DNA of 64,000 nt, from assembly GCF_040253615.1 (NCBI RefSeq), contig NZ_JBEJGY010000004.1, forward strand, positions 1,054,001-1,118,000, in the 5' to 3' direction. Positions 8,447-16,804 of the stretch are shown here, in pieces. The position numbers and the translations under genes were made by a program. How positions within the stretch are numbered: position 1 is the first letter of the stretch; each line of letters opens with the position of its first letter. Below the pieces are notes generated by a model. It was not told the origin of the DNA. It saw only the letters and a program-made list of their open reading frames with translations, and ran no database searches. Origin of the DNA: Streptomyces sp. Edi4. GTDB lineage: Bacteria; Actinomycetota; Actinomycetes; Streptomycetales; Streptomycetaceae.

Positions 8447-8712
8447 GCTTTGATGCGGGTGTGCCCCACTTCGGAAAGGCGGCCGCAAAGCAGAGTACGA
8501 GCGTCAGGAATTCGTCTCGTGAAGCTCGTGAAGAACCTGCCCCCAAATCATGAACGTCCCTGCACGTCCTGCCAATTCGAAAAGGGACACACCGCCTGAT
8601 CAGTGCCGCGGCGATTGGCTGCGTACGCGGTCGGCGTGTTTTGATCCTGCCCACTGCGGGAGCACCGGCAAGGAGTTCCCGATAGGAAATGTCCCCATGA
8701 AAGGCAGAACAC
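8447..8712 (+). promoter_or_regulatory. Upstream region of the double-glycine peptide gene
   Basis: 266 bp with no convincing ORF, more AT-rich than its surroundings. It contains the direct repeat CTCGTGAAG (twice around 8517-8534) and ends in a GAAAGG ribosome-binding site before the peptide ATG. No confident -35/-10 pair was identified; the promoter of the export locus must lie here because a terminator precedes it. Confidence 0.4.
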
Positions 8713-8937
8713 ATGAACAACGCTCAGGTTGAGACCCTTGAGATCTCCGACGCCGACCTGGACAACGTGTCCGGCGGCCTGGTCGGCACCGCGCTCGGCA
8801 ACGTGACCGGCACCGCCGACTCCGTGCTCCCGGTCTCCGGCATCGTCGGCTCGGTCACGGGTCTCGTCGGCTCGGTCACCGGTGTGAACACCGCCCCCGT
8901 CACGGGCCTCGCCACCGGTCTCGTCGCCGGTCTCTGA
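8713..8937 (+). CDS. Double-glycine leader peptide, candidate secreted bacteriocin-like or structural peptide
   Basis: A 74-residue precursor. Residues 1-22 are a double-glycine leader (LEISDADLDNVSGG) of the kind cleaved by C39 peptidases. The 52-residue core contains no Cys, no basic residue and a single Asp; it consists of V, G, T, L, S and A, with an internal near-repeat GIVGSVTG / GLVGSVTG. Such a neutral-to-acidic, beta-prone composition is unusual for a cationic bacteriocin. The three following genes encode the processing and export machinery, and no lanthionine, radical-SAM or YcaO modification enzyme lies nearby, so the product is probably unmodified. Role (antimicrobial, signal or surface fibril) unknown. 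Confidence 0.85.
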   Translation: MNNAQVETLEISDADLDNVSGGLVGTALGNVTGTADSVLPVSGIVGSVTGLVGSVTGVNTAPVTGLATGLVAGL

Positions 8938-8947
8938 GATCGCGCAC

Positions 8948-8978
8948 GAGCCCCGGAACCGTACCGGTTCCGGGGCTC
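8948..8978 (+). terminator. Hairpin between peptide gene and exporter operon
   Basis: A perfect 14-bp stem (GAGCCCCGGAACCG and complement) around TAC, starting 11 nt after the peptide stop. Partial termination here would give many more peptide transcripts than exporter transcripts. No separate promoter is obvious in the 34 bp before the next gene. Confidence 0.75.
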
Positions 8979-9012
8979 CTTGCCGATGGTCCGTGGTTGA
9001 GGAAAGAATTCC

Positions 9013-9819
9013 GTGCAATTTCGCCAACAGGCCCTTTCCAAGCTGCGATCGCCGGAAGAACTAGACCTGCCGGTGCGTTTCGCGCGACCGCAGGGCGCGC
9101 TCGTCCTTCTGGTCACCGTGCTGGTGATGGCCGCCGCGTGTCTGTGGGCCGTCAACGGGTCCGTCGCCTCCACGATCGATGCGCCAGGCATCCTGACCCA
9201 CGCCGAGGGAAGCTACATCCTTCAGAGCCCGGTCGCGGGCCAGGTCACCGGCGTCCTCGCCCAGCAGGGCCAGCTGCTCGCGGCCGACGCCCCGCTGCTC
9301 AAGGTCCGTACCGCCCAGGGCGACAGGACCGTCCGCGCGATCGACGCCGGCCGCCTCACCAACCTCTCCGCCACCATCGGCTCGGTCCTCGCCACCGGCG
9401 CGAACGTGGCGAGCATCGAGCGCGCCGGCGGGCGCGAGGACCCCTTGGTGGTGATGCTGTACGTGCCCGGCGACAGCGGCGCGGACGTGCCCGTGGGCGC
9501 GCGGGTCGACCTCACCGTGCAGTCCGTCCCCGCCGAGCGGTACGGGGTGCTGCGCGGCACGGTGGCCGCCGTCGGCAGGGCGCCGCAGACCCGCGAACAG
9601 ATCGCCGCCTTCCTCGGCGACGACCAGCTCGCCGAGCAGTTCTCCCAGCACGGCAGGCCGGTGGGGGTCCTGGTGCGCCTCGAACGCAGGACCGCCACGA
9701 AGTCCGGATACCGCTGGTCGTCCGCCGACGGGCCGCCGTTCGCCCTCGGCTCCATGATCCCGGCCACCGGCACCGTCCACCTGGCCGACCGGCGTCCCCT
9801 CGATTGGCTGCTCCCGTGA
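9013..9819 (+). CDS. HlyD-like membrane-fusion/adaptor protein of NHLM-type export system
   Basis: A 268-residue accessory export protein. An N-terminal cytosolic stretch with RSPEELD, typical of HlyD-like bacteriocin secretion proteins, is followed by one membrane helix (about residues 30-50) and an extracytoplasmic barrel-sandwich/biotinyl-lipoyl-like domain (SPVAGQVTGVLAQQGQ, LLKVRT). The GTG at 9013 follows AGGAAAG. It overlaps the peptidase-transporter gene by 4 bp (GTGA), indicating coupled translation. In Gram-positive peptide exporters such proteins pair with the C39 transporter to guide the peptide out. Confidence 0.85.
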   Translation: MQFRQQALSKLRSPEELDLPVRFARPQGALVLLVTVLVMAAACLWAVNGSVASTIDAPGILTHAEGSYILQSPVAGQVTGVLAQQGQLLAADAPLLKVRTAQGDRTVRAIDAGRLTNLSATIGSVLATGANVASIERAGGREDPLVVMLYVPGDSGADVPVGARVDLTVQSVPAERYGVLRGTVAAVGRAPQTREQIAAFLGDDQLAEQFSQHGRPVGVLVRLERRTATKSGYRWSSADGPPFALGSMIPATGTVHLADRRPLDWLLP

Positions 9820-12083
9820 CCGCACCGCCCCCCGCCCCGGCACTCCCCTCCACCGGACACGGCCGCCGCAGGCCAGGCCCACCCCCGGGCGGCCGCCGTT
9901 CGCGCGGCCGCCGGGCACCGAGGGCGCCGCGCCCGGGGCGGGTGCGCACCCCCACCGTGCTCCAGATGGAGGCACTTGAGTGCGGCGCCGCCTCGCTCGC
10001 CATGGTGCTGGCCCACCACGGGCGCCATGTGCCCCTGGAGGAGCTGCGCATCGCCTGCGGTGTCTCCCGCGACGGCTCGCGCGCCAGCAACATCCTGAAG
10101 GCCGCGCGGAGTTACGGGCTCACCGCCAAGGGCATGCAGATGGAACCGGCCGCGCTGGCCGAGGTGAGCGCGCCCGCGATCCTGTTCTGGGAGTTCAACC
10201 ACTACGTCGTGTACGACGGCGCGGGGCGCAGGCTCGGCCGTAGCGGCGTGTACGTCAACGACCCCGACAAGGGCCGCCGGTTCGTTCCCTCGGAGGACTT
10301 CGACACCAGCTTCACCGGGGTGGTCCTGGTCCTTGAGCCCGGCCCGGACTTCCGGCGCGGCGGCCGGGCGCCCGGCGTCCTGAGCGCGCTGCCCGCCCGC
10401 CTGCGCGGCACCGCGCCCACCCTGCTGGTCTCGCTCCTGGCGAGCCTGCTGCTCGTGGCGGTCGGCGCGGCCCTGCCCGCGCTCAGCCGTACCTACATCG
10501 ACCTCTTCCTGATGGGGCATCAGACCTCGCTGCTGGGCGCGCTGTTCGCCGCCATGGGCACCCTGGTGGTGCTCACCGCCGTACTGACCTGGCTCCAGCA
10601 GGCCAATCTGCTGCACGGGCGCGTCATCTCCTCCACGCTCAGCAGCGCCCGGTTCTTCCGGCATCTGCTGCGGCTGCCGGTCACCTTCTTCGCCCAGCGC
10701 GGCCCCGCCGACCTCGTCCAGCGCCTCCAGTCCAACGACGCGGTCGCCGAGACACTGGCGCGCGACCTGACGGCGGCGGCGGTGGACGGCGTCGTGGTGC
10801 TGCTCTACGCGGTCCTGCTGTGGACCTACGATCCCCAGCTCACCGTCATCGGGGTCGCCATCGCGCTGCTCAACGTCATCGCGATGCGCGTGGTGGTGCG
10901 GCTGCGGGCCACTCGGAGCCAGAAGCTGCGCGCGGACAGCGCCCGGCTCACCAACACCGCCTACACCGGACTCCAGTTGATCGAGACGATGAAGGCCACC
11001 GGCGGCGAGAACGGGTTCTTCCGCCGCTGGGCGGGACAGCACGCCACCACCCTGGAGGAGCAGCAGCGCCTGGGGGTGCCGAGCGCCTGGCTCGGCATCG
11101 TCGCGCCCGCGCTCGCCACCCTCAACAGCGCGCTCATCCTGTGGATCGGCGGGCTCCGCGCGGTGGAGGGGCACCTCTCGATCGGGCTGCTCGTCGCGTT
11201 CCAGGCGCTGGTGGCCCGCTTCACCGCGCCGGTCACCCGACTGAACGGGGTGGCCGGGCGGATCCAGGATTTCGCGGCGGACGTGGCCCGGCTGAAAGAC
11301 GTGGAGAACTTCCCCGTGGACGCGCCGGGCGCCCGCCCCCAGCCGGGCACCGACACCCGCCGCCTCAAGGGCCATGTCACGCTCGACGACATCACCTTCG
11401 GCTACAGCCCCCTCGACAAGCCCCTGCTCAGCGGGTTCTCGCTCACGGTCGGGCCCGGCCGGCAGGTGGCCCTGGTGGGCGGCTCGGGAAGCGGCAAGTC
11501 GACGGTGTCCCGGCTCATTTCGGGCCTGTACGCCCCTTGGGAGGGCACGATCCGCGTCGACGGACAGCGCCTTGAGGACATCCCGCGCGGGACGCTCGCC
11601 GCGTCGGTCTCCTTCGTCGACCAGGACATCTTCCTCTTCGAGGGCACCGTGCGGGACAACGTCGCGCTGTGGGACCCCTCGATCCCGGACGACGCCGTGG
11701 TCACCGCGCTCAAGGACGCCGCCCTGTACGAGGTCGTCGCGCGCCGTCCCGGCGGCATCCACAGCCGGGTCGAGCAGGACGGGCGCAACTTCTCCGGCGG
11801 CCAGCGCCAGCGCCTGGAGATCGCCCGCGCCCTCGTGCGCCGGCCGAGCATCCTGGTGCTCGACGAGGTGACCAGCGCCCTGGACGCCGAGACCGAACAC
11901 GTCATCATCGACAATGTGCGCCGCCGCGGCTGCGCCTGCGTGGTCATCGCGCACCGGCTCAGCACCGTCCGCGACAGCGACGAGATCCTGGTACTCGACC
12001 ACGGCACCGTCGTCGAGCGGGGCCGCCACGAGGAGCTTGTCGCCGCCGGCGGGGCGTACGCCGAGCTGGTCAGGGAGCACTGA
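9816..12083 (+). CDS. Peptidase C39-containing ABC transporter (NHLM-type peptidase/ATP-binding exporter)
   Basis: A 755-residue bifunctional membrane protein that cleaves the double-glycine leader and exports the core peptide. After a basic, Pro-rich N-terminus the C39 peptidase domain has catalytic C56 (ECGAASLAMVLAHHG), H129 (FNHYVVYD) and the Asp of NDPDKG near 149. A six-helix ABC transmembrane domain follows (about 195-490), then the ATPase domain with Walker A GGSGSGKST, signature FSGGQRQR, Walker B ILVLDEVTSALD and H-loop IAHRLST. All catalytic residues are intact. The GTG at 9816 overlaps the adaptor stop. The adjacent GG-leader peptide is the obvious substrate. Confidence 0.93.
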   Translation: MTAPPPAPALPSTGHGRRRPGPPPGGRRSRGRRAPRAPRPGRVRTPTVLQMEALECGAASLAMVLAHHGRHVPLEELRIACGVSRDGSRASNILKAARSYGLTAKGMQMEPAALAEVSAPAILFWEFNHYVVYDGAGRRLGRSGVYVNDPDKGRRFVPSEDFDTSFTGVVLVLEPGPDFRRGGRAPGVLSALPARLRGTAPTLLVSLLASLLLVAVGAALPALSRTYIDLFLMGHQTSLLGALFAAMGTLVVLTAVLTWLQQANLLHGRVISSTLSSARFFRHLLRLPVTFFAQRGPADLVQRLQSNDAVAETLARDLTAAAVDGVVVLLYAVLLWTYDPQLTVIGVAIALLNVIAMRVVVRLRATRSQKLRADSARLTNTAYTGLQLIETMKATGGENGFFRRWAGQHATTLEEQQRLGVPSAWLGIVAPALATLNSALILWIGGLRAVEGHLSIGLLVAFQALVARFTAPVTRLNGVAGRIQDFAADVARLKDVENFPVDAPGARPQPGTDTRRLKGHVTLDDITFGYSPLDKPLLSGFSLTVGPGRQVALVGGSGSGKSTVSRLISGLYAPWEGTIRVDGQRLEDIPRGTLAASVSFVDQDIFLFEGTVRDNVALWDPSIPDDAVVTALKDAALYEVVARRPGGIHSRVEQDGRNFSGGQRQRLEIARALVRRPSILVLDEVTSALDAETEHVIIDNVRRRGCACVVIAHRLSTVRDSDEILVLDHGTVVERGRHEELVAAGGAYAELVREH

Positions 12084-15005
12084 ATGACTTCCGCACACCC
12101 CTCCGCTCACCTCTCCGCACAGACTTCAGCGGCGCCCTCGACACAGCCCTCCGCTCACCCCTTCACGCACCCCGCACCCGACGCCCACGTCCCCGCCCGG
12201 GACGCCGTGGTCGGTGCGCTCGGCGGCCTCGGGCAGCACATCGACTGCGCGGGTCTGCCCGGCTTCTCGCTCCAGGGCCCGCAGGTGCTGTGGCTCGTGG
12301 TGGGCGGCGCGCTCGATCTGTTCGCGGTCGACGCGGCGGAGGGCGGCCACTGGCACTTCCTCGGCCGCCTCGAACCGGGCACGCTGCTGCTGGGCCCGGT
12401 CGAAGGACCCCGGCACACCCTGGTCGGCCGGCCCCTGCGGGAGTGCGCGCTGCGCCGCATCCCGCTGCGCGAGCTGTACCGCCACCCGCACGCCACCGGT
12501 TACGAGGGCGCCCGTCCGAGCGGGTACGACGCGGGCGACGCAGCCCTCAGCCTCCTGGAGCACGCCTTCTCGCTCGGCGTGGGACGCGGTCAACGCGTCC
12601 TGTTCGAGGCCCCGTTGGACGGCCGTACCGCCTCTGAGGAGTCCGTGGCCGACGACGACAACCTCTGGCTCACGGTGGCACCGGGCAGCGTGCGGTACGG
12701 GGCGGAGTTCAGCGCGGAGGCGGCGGGCGATCTGCTCGTCGACGGCGCGCTGTGGCAGGGCATGGTCAATCAGCAGTACCGGCTGCTGTCCGCGCTCGAC
12801 CGGTGGATCGAGGCCGCGGAACGCGCCCACGAGGACCGCGCGGCCGCCGGGATCAAGGCCGGCGAGGCCGTCCGCGAGGAGGCCGACCGGGCGCTCGTGA
12901 CCTCCATCGGCCGCACCCGCAAGGCCTCCGCGCGGGCGGCGGCCCCCGGGGACGACGCCACCTACGCCGCCTGCCGCCTCGTCGCCGAGGCCACCGGCAT
13001 CACGCTGGCCGGGCCCTCGCTCGCCGGCGCGGTCAGCGACCGGGTCGACCCCGTCGAAGCCGTCGCCCTCGGCTCACGGATCCGCACCCGCCCCGTGCGC
13101 CTTGAGGGACGCTGGTGGCGCGAGGACGCGGGGCCGCTGGTGGGCCACCGCACGAGCGGGACGCCCGTCGCGCTGCTGTGGCGGCGCGGCGGCTATGACG
13201 CGGTGCACCCCTCGTCGGGCCGGCGCACCCGGGTGGACGCGGGCAACGCCGCGCAGTTCGAGCGGCGCGCCGTGATGCTCTACCGGCCGCTGCCCGAGCG
13301 TCCCCTCGGCATGTGGGGTCTCGCGCGGTTCAGCCTGCGCGGCACCCGCGCCGATGTGCGGCGGCTGCTCTTGGCGGGCCTGGTGACGGTGGCGCTCGGC
13401 GCGCTGGTGCCGATCGCGACCGGGCAGGTGCTCGGCGCGTACGTGCCCCGCGCCGAGACCGGTCTCATCGCGCGGGTGTCGCTGGCCGTCATCGTCAGCG
13501 CCATCGTGTCGGCCGCGTTCTCGCTGATGCAGAACCTCACCATCCTGCGCATGGAAGGGCGTATCGAAGCGGCCCTCCAACCAGCCGTCTGGGACCGCTT
13601 GTTGCGGCTTCCCACCCGGTTCTTCGCCGGGCGCTCCACCGGGGAGCTCGCCAGTGCCGCGATGGGCGTCGGAGCGATCCGCAGGGTCCTTTCGGGCACC
13701 GGGCCCCTGGTGGCACAGGCGGGCACGGTCGGTCTGGTCAACCTGGTCCTGCTGCTGTGCTTCAGCGTGCCGCTCGCCCTCGCGGCGATCGCCGTGCTGC
13801 TCGTCATCGCGGGCGTGTTCCTGGCCATGGGGATGTGGGAACTGCGCTGGCAGCGCCGTCTCGTGGTGCTGAGCAACAAGCTGAACAACCAGGCGTTCCA
13901 GACCTTGCGCGGGCTGCCGAAGCTGCGGGTCGCGGCGGCGGAGAGCTTCGCCTACGGCGCGTGGGCGGGCGAGTTCGCGCGCAGCAGGGAGCTCCACAAA
14001 CGGGCGGGCCGGATCAAGAACCTGACGACGGTCCTCAACTCCGTGTATCTGCCGGTGTGTTCACTGCTCCTGTTCGCCCTGCTCGCGGGTCCCGCACGCG
14101 GCTCGTTGTCGGCGGGCGCCTTCTTGACGTTCAACACCGCCGTGACGATGCTGCTCACCTCGGTCACCCAGCTCACCGGCGCGTTCCTGTCGGCCGCCGC
14201 GGTGCTGCCGATGTTCGAGCAGATCAAGCCGGTGCTCGACGCGGCCCCCGAGGTGCGCGGGGCCAGCACGCAGCCCGGTGTGCTGTCGGGGGAGATCGAG
14301 GCGAGAGGGGTGTCCTTCCGCTACACCGACGACGGACCGTTGGTCCTCGACGACGTCTCGGTGAAGGCGGCCCCGGGCGAGTTCGTGGCGATCGTGGGGC
14401 CGAGCGGCTGCGGCAAGTCGACACTGCTGCGCCTGCTGATCGGCTTCGACGACCCGGTGGCGGGCAGCGTCCTGTACGACGGCCAGGATCTGGCGGCGCT
14501 GGACCGCGCGGCCGTGCGCCGTCAGTGCGGCGTCGTGCTCCAGAACGCCCAGCCGCTCAGCGGGTCGATCCTGGACTGCATCTGCGGGGCGGAGGTGTTC
14601 AGCCAGGAGGAGGCGTGGCAGGCGGCGGCCATGGCCGGGCTCGCCGAGGACATCAAGCGGATGCCGATGGGGCTGCACACCATGATCTCGGGCGGCGGCG
14701 TCATCTCGGGCGGCCAGCGCCAACGTCTCATGATCGCCCAGGCACTGGTCAGGCGCCCCCGCGTCCTCTTCTTCGACGAGGCCACCAGCGCCCTGGACAA
14801 CGAGACCCAGCGCGTCGTGACCGAGAGCACCCGGAGCCTCGCGGCCACCCGGGTCGTGATCGCCCACCGGCTCTCGACGGTCCTGGACGCCGACCGTGTG
14901 ATCGTCATGGCCGAGGGCCGCGTCGTACAGGAAGGCCCGCCGGCGGCGCTCCTCGCCGATCCCGGCGGGCGCCTGCGCGAGCTGGTGCGCCGACAGCTGC
15001 TCTGA
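12084..15005 (+). CDS. NHLM-type bacteriocin-system ABC transporter, second ATP-binding protein
   Basis: A 973-residue protein matching the large second ABC component of NHLM microcin/bacteriocin systems. Residues 1-35 are a low-complexity Ser/Ala/Pro/His stretch with repeated (S/T)AHP-like units. Residues ~40-400 form a long soluble region of the type found before the membrane domain in this family. The ABC membrane domain spans about 420-690, followed by an ATPase domain with Walker A GPSGCGKST (~772), signature ISGGQRQR and Walker B VLFFDEATSALD. The ATG abuts the previous stop (TGAATG). It probably forms a heteromer with the C39 transporter; its distinct contribution is unknown. Confidence 0.9.
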   Translation: MTSAHPSAHLSAQTSAAPSTQPSAHPFTHPAPDAHVPARDAVVGALGGLGQHIDCAGLPGFSLQGPQVLWLVVGGALDLFAVDAAEGGHWHFLGRLEPGTLLLGPVEGPRHTLVGRPLRECALRRIPLRELYRHPHATGYEGARPSGYDAGDAALSLLEHAFSLGVGRGQRVLFEAPLDGRTASEESVADDDNLWLTVAPGSVRYGAEFSAEAAGDLLVDGALWQGMVNQQYRLLSALDRWIEAAERAHEDRAAAGIKAGEAVREEADRALVTSIGRTRKASARAAAPGDDATYAACRLVAEATGITLAGPSLAGAVSDRVDPVEAVALGSRIRTRPVRLEGRWWREDAGPLVGHRTSGTPVALLWRRGGYDAVHPSSGRRTRVDAGNAAQFERRAVMLYRPLPERPLGMWGLARFSLRGTRADVRRLLLAGLVTVALGALVPIATGQVLGAYVPRAETGLIARVSLAVIVSAIVSAAFSLMQNLTILRMEGRIEAALQPAVWDRLLRLPTRFFAGRSTGELASAAMGVGAIRRVLSGTGPLVAQAGTVGLVNLVLLLCFSVPLALAAIAVLLVIAGVFLAMGMWELRWQRRLVVLSNKLNNQAFQTLRGLPKLRVAAAESFAYGAWAGEFARSRELHKRAGRIKNLTTVLNSVYLPVCSLLLFALLAGPARGSLSAGAFLTFNTAVTMLLTSVTQLTGAFLSAAAVLPMFEQIKPVLDAAPEVRGASTQPGVLSGEIEARGVSFRYTDDGPLVLDDVSVKAAPGEFVAIVGPSGCGKSTLLRLLIGFDDPVAGSVLYDGQDLAALDRAAVRRQCGVVLQNAQPLSGSILDCICGAEVFSQEEAWQAAAMAGLAEDIKRMPMGLHTMISGGGVISGGQRQRLMIAQALVRRPRVLFFDEATSALDNETQRVVTESTRSLAATRVVIAHRLSTVLDADRVIVMAEGRVVQEGPPAALLADPGGRLRELVRRQLL

Positions 15006-15065
15006 AGCGCCCGGGCGGTGGCATGGTGGATGTGTGCACACCCCCACCCGGTCCTGGAGCACGCC

Positions 15066-15155
15066 ATGATCAAGCCGAACGCGCCCTTCGCCCTCCCGGC
15101 CCCCGTCGCCGCCGCCCCCACCGCCCCCGTCCCCGCCGTTCACGGGAGGGTGTGA
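15066..15155 (+). CDS. Possible 29-residue Pro/Ala-rich peptide
   Basis: A short ORF, beginning MIKPNAPF and ending in AVHGRV, between the exporter and the HtpX-like gene. It lacks a clear ribosome-binding site and is Pro/Ala/Val-rich, a composition easily produced by chance at this GC content. It overlaps a possible alternative start of the next gene by 4 bp. Listed only because small ORFs next to peptide-export genes can be immunity or accessory peptides. Confidence 0.2.
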   Translation: MIKPNAPFALPAPVAAAPTAPVPAVHGRV

Positions 15156-15160
15156 GGGCC

Positions 15161-16066
15161 GTGCACAGCCGCTTCGAGCCCGACCGGCAGCTGACCACCC
15201 GCATGCTGGTCACGGTCTTCCTGCTCGGACTGCTGTACGTGGCGTTCGTCGGGGCGCTCGTGGTCCTGCTCAGGTCGATCGTCGTGGTCGTGGTGGTGGC
15301 GGCGGCCGTCCTGTGGTCGCAGTACTGGTTCTCCGACCGCATCGCCCTGTACGCGATGCACGGGCGCGTCGTGTCCCGCGAGGAACAGCCCCAGCTGCAC
15401 GGCGTCCTCGACCGGCTGTGCGCCGCCGCCGACATGCCGAGGCCACAGCTCGCCGTCGCCGACACGGACCTGCCCAACGCGTTCGCCACCGGGCGCAACG
15501 CCGACCACGCGGTGCTCTGCGTGACCACGGGCCTCACGCGCCGCCTGGAGCCCGACGAGCTGGAGGGCGTCCTGGCCCACGAACTGTCGCACGTGGCGCA
15601 CCGCGACGTGGCGGTGATCACCGTCGCCTCATTCCTCGGCGTCATCGCGGGGCTCGTCGTCCGCTTCGCGTTCTACTCCCAGCTGTACGGGGGCCGGGGC
15701 CGGCGCGACCAGAACACGATGGCCGTCCTCGCGGCCGTCATGGCGGTCTCGGCGCTGGTGTACTCGCTGAGCTTCCTCCTCATCCGGGCGCTGTCGCGCT
15801 ACCGGGAACTGGCCGCCGACCGGGCCGGCGCGCTGCTCACCGGACACCCCTCCGCGCTGGCGTCGGCGCTGACCAAACTCGACGGCGACATCGCCCGCAT
15901 CCCCAGCAAGGACCTGCGCACCGCGAGCGCGTTCAACGCCTTCTACTTCATCCCGGCCATCGGCGCGGGCAGCCGCGTCGCCCGGCTCTTCGCCACGCAC
16001 CCGAGCCTTCAGGAACGGCTCGACAAGCTGGCCAGGATCTCGGCGGACCTCGGGCGCCCCGCGTGA
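15161..16066 (+). CDS. htpX: HtpX-like M48 zinc metalloprotease
   Basis: A 301-residue membrane protease. Two N-terminal membrane helices (about 14-53) precede the peptidase domain, whose zinc motif HELSH is at residues 140-144; a third ligand is probably the Glu of YRELAADRAG. Two further hydrophobic segments lie at about 150-165 and 180-205. The family degrades damaged membrane proteins during envelope stress. The GTG at 15161 is chosen for its spacing from GGGAGGG; GTG 15152 is also in frame. It is followed 41 bp later by a PspAB-like gene, consistent with an envelope-stress pair, and lies directly after the peptide-export operon. Confidence 0.9.
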   Translation: MHSRFEPDRQLTTRMLVTVFLLGLLYVAFVGALVVLLRSIVVVVVVAAAVLWSQYWFSDRIALYAMHGRVVSREEQPQLHGVLDRLCAAADMPRPQLAVADTDLPNAFATGRNADHAVLCVTTGLTRRLEPDELEGVLAHELSHVAHRDVAVITVASFLGVIAGLVVRFAFYSQLYGGRGRRDQNTMAVLAAVMAVSALVYSLSFLLIRALSRYRELAADRAGALLTGHPSALASALTKLDGDIARIPSKDLRTASAFNAFYFIPAIGAGSRVARLFATHPSLQERLDKLARISADLGRPA

Positions 16067-16107
16067 GCGCGGCGCCGGTCCGCGCCTCCTGACGAAGGAC
16101 ACGGCAC

Positions 16108-16695
16108 ATGGGCTTCCTCGACATCCTGCTCGGCCGCACCCGGGCCGCACCGCCCGACCTCGACCGGCTGTTCGCGCTGCCGTCCGCCGCGATCACCCTG
16201 CGGGCGGCCACCGGGTTCACGCCGACCGGCCGGGGGTCGGTGTGCTTCACGACCGTGGAGGGAGCGGCGTTCGACCGGATCCGCCAGGACGTGACGGAAC
16301 TCCTTGAGGCGGACGGTCAACGCGCGGGCGCCCCCGTGGAGTTCAGCCGTGACACCTATGGGTACTCCTGGCTGCTCTCCCGTCGCAGGCCCGACGACCT
16401 GACCTCGCTCGTCGGTGACCTGCACGCCGTGAACACCACGCTCGAAGGGTCGGGCTTCGGCCCCCAACTCCTGTGCTCCCTGGTCGGGTTCGAGCACGCC
16501 GAGCACGGGCCGGAGCAGGCCTTCGCCCTGGTGTACCTCTACAAACGGGGCACGTTCTACCCCTTCGCCCCACTGCCTGGGGACCGTCGGGACAACGCGC
16601 TGGAGCTGCGGATCAGGGCGGTCCTCTCGGGCGACCTGCGCGTCGAGAGCGACCTGACCCGCTGGTTCCCGGTCTGGGGCGCGCCGGGTCTGTGA
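16108..16695 (+). CDS. PspA-associated protein PspAB-like
   Basis: A 195-residue soluble protein starting MGFLDILLGR with the conserved block LDRLFALPSAAITL followed by ATGFTPTG, which I recognise as the actinobacterial PspAB family. No signal peptide or membrane helix is visible. The ATG follows AAGGACACGG. It sits just after the HtpX-like protease and is probably cotranscribed with it, suggesting a shared role in membrane stress. Biochemical function is not established. Confidence 0.8.
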   Translation: MGFLDILLGRTRAAPPDLDRLFALPSAAITLRAATGFTPTGRGSVCFTTVEGAAFDRIRQDVTELLEADGQRAGAPVEFSRDTYGYSWLLSRRRPDDLTSLVGDLHAVNTTLEGSGFGPQLLCSLVGFEHAEHGPEQAFALVYLYKRGTFYPFAPLPGDRRDNALELRIRAVLSGDLRVESDLTRWFPVWGAPGL

Positions 16696-16704
16696 GCGGG
16701 CCGC

Positions 16705-16731
16705 CAACGGCCCTGCCGTCGAAGGCCGTTG
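16705..16731 (+). terminator. Hairpin after pspAB-like gene
   Basis: CAACGGCC and GGCCGTTG pair around an 11-nt loop, 10 nt after the stop codon. A moderate terminator candidate. Confidence 0.45.
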
Positions 16732-16804
16732 AACACCTGCCCGCCCCCGCGCGTACTGGAGTACGTCCCCGCCGCCGCCCCTCCCCCAGCCCGAAGGGCC
16801 CTCC

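Noticed and set aside
8997..9815. N-terminal extension of the C39 transporter frame
   Set aside because: The frame is open but overlaps the adaptor gene and is Arg/Pro-rich; the GTG at 9816 gives a sensible N-terminus and a 4-bp overlap.
9222..12110. 962-residue minus-strand ORF
   Set aside because: Antisense to the adaptor and C39-ABC genes; no recognisable motifs, while the plus strand has full ABC and C39 motifs.
13313..15151. Upstream open frame joined to the HtpX-like gene
   Set aside because: Shadow of the second ABC protein in another frame; the M48 protein starts at about 15161 with membrane helices.
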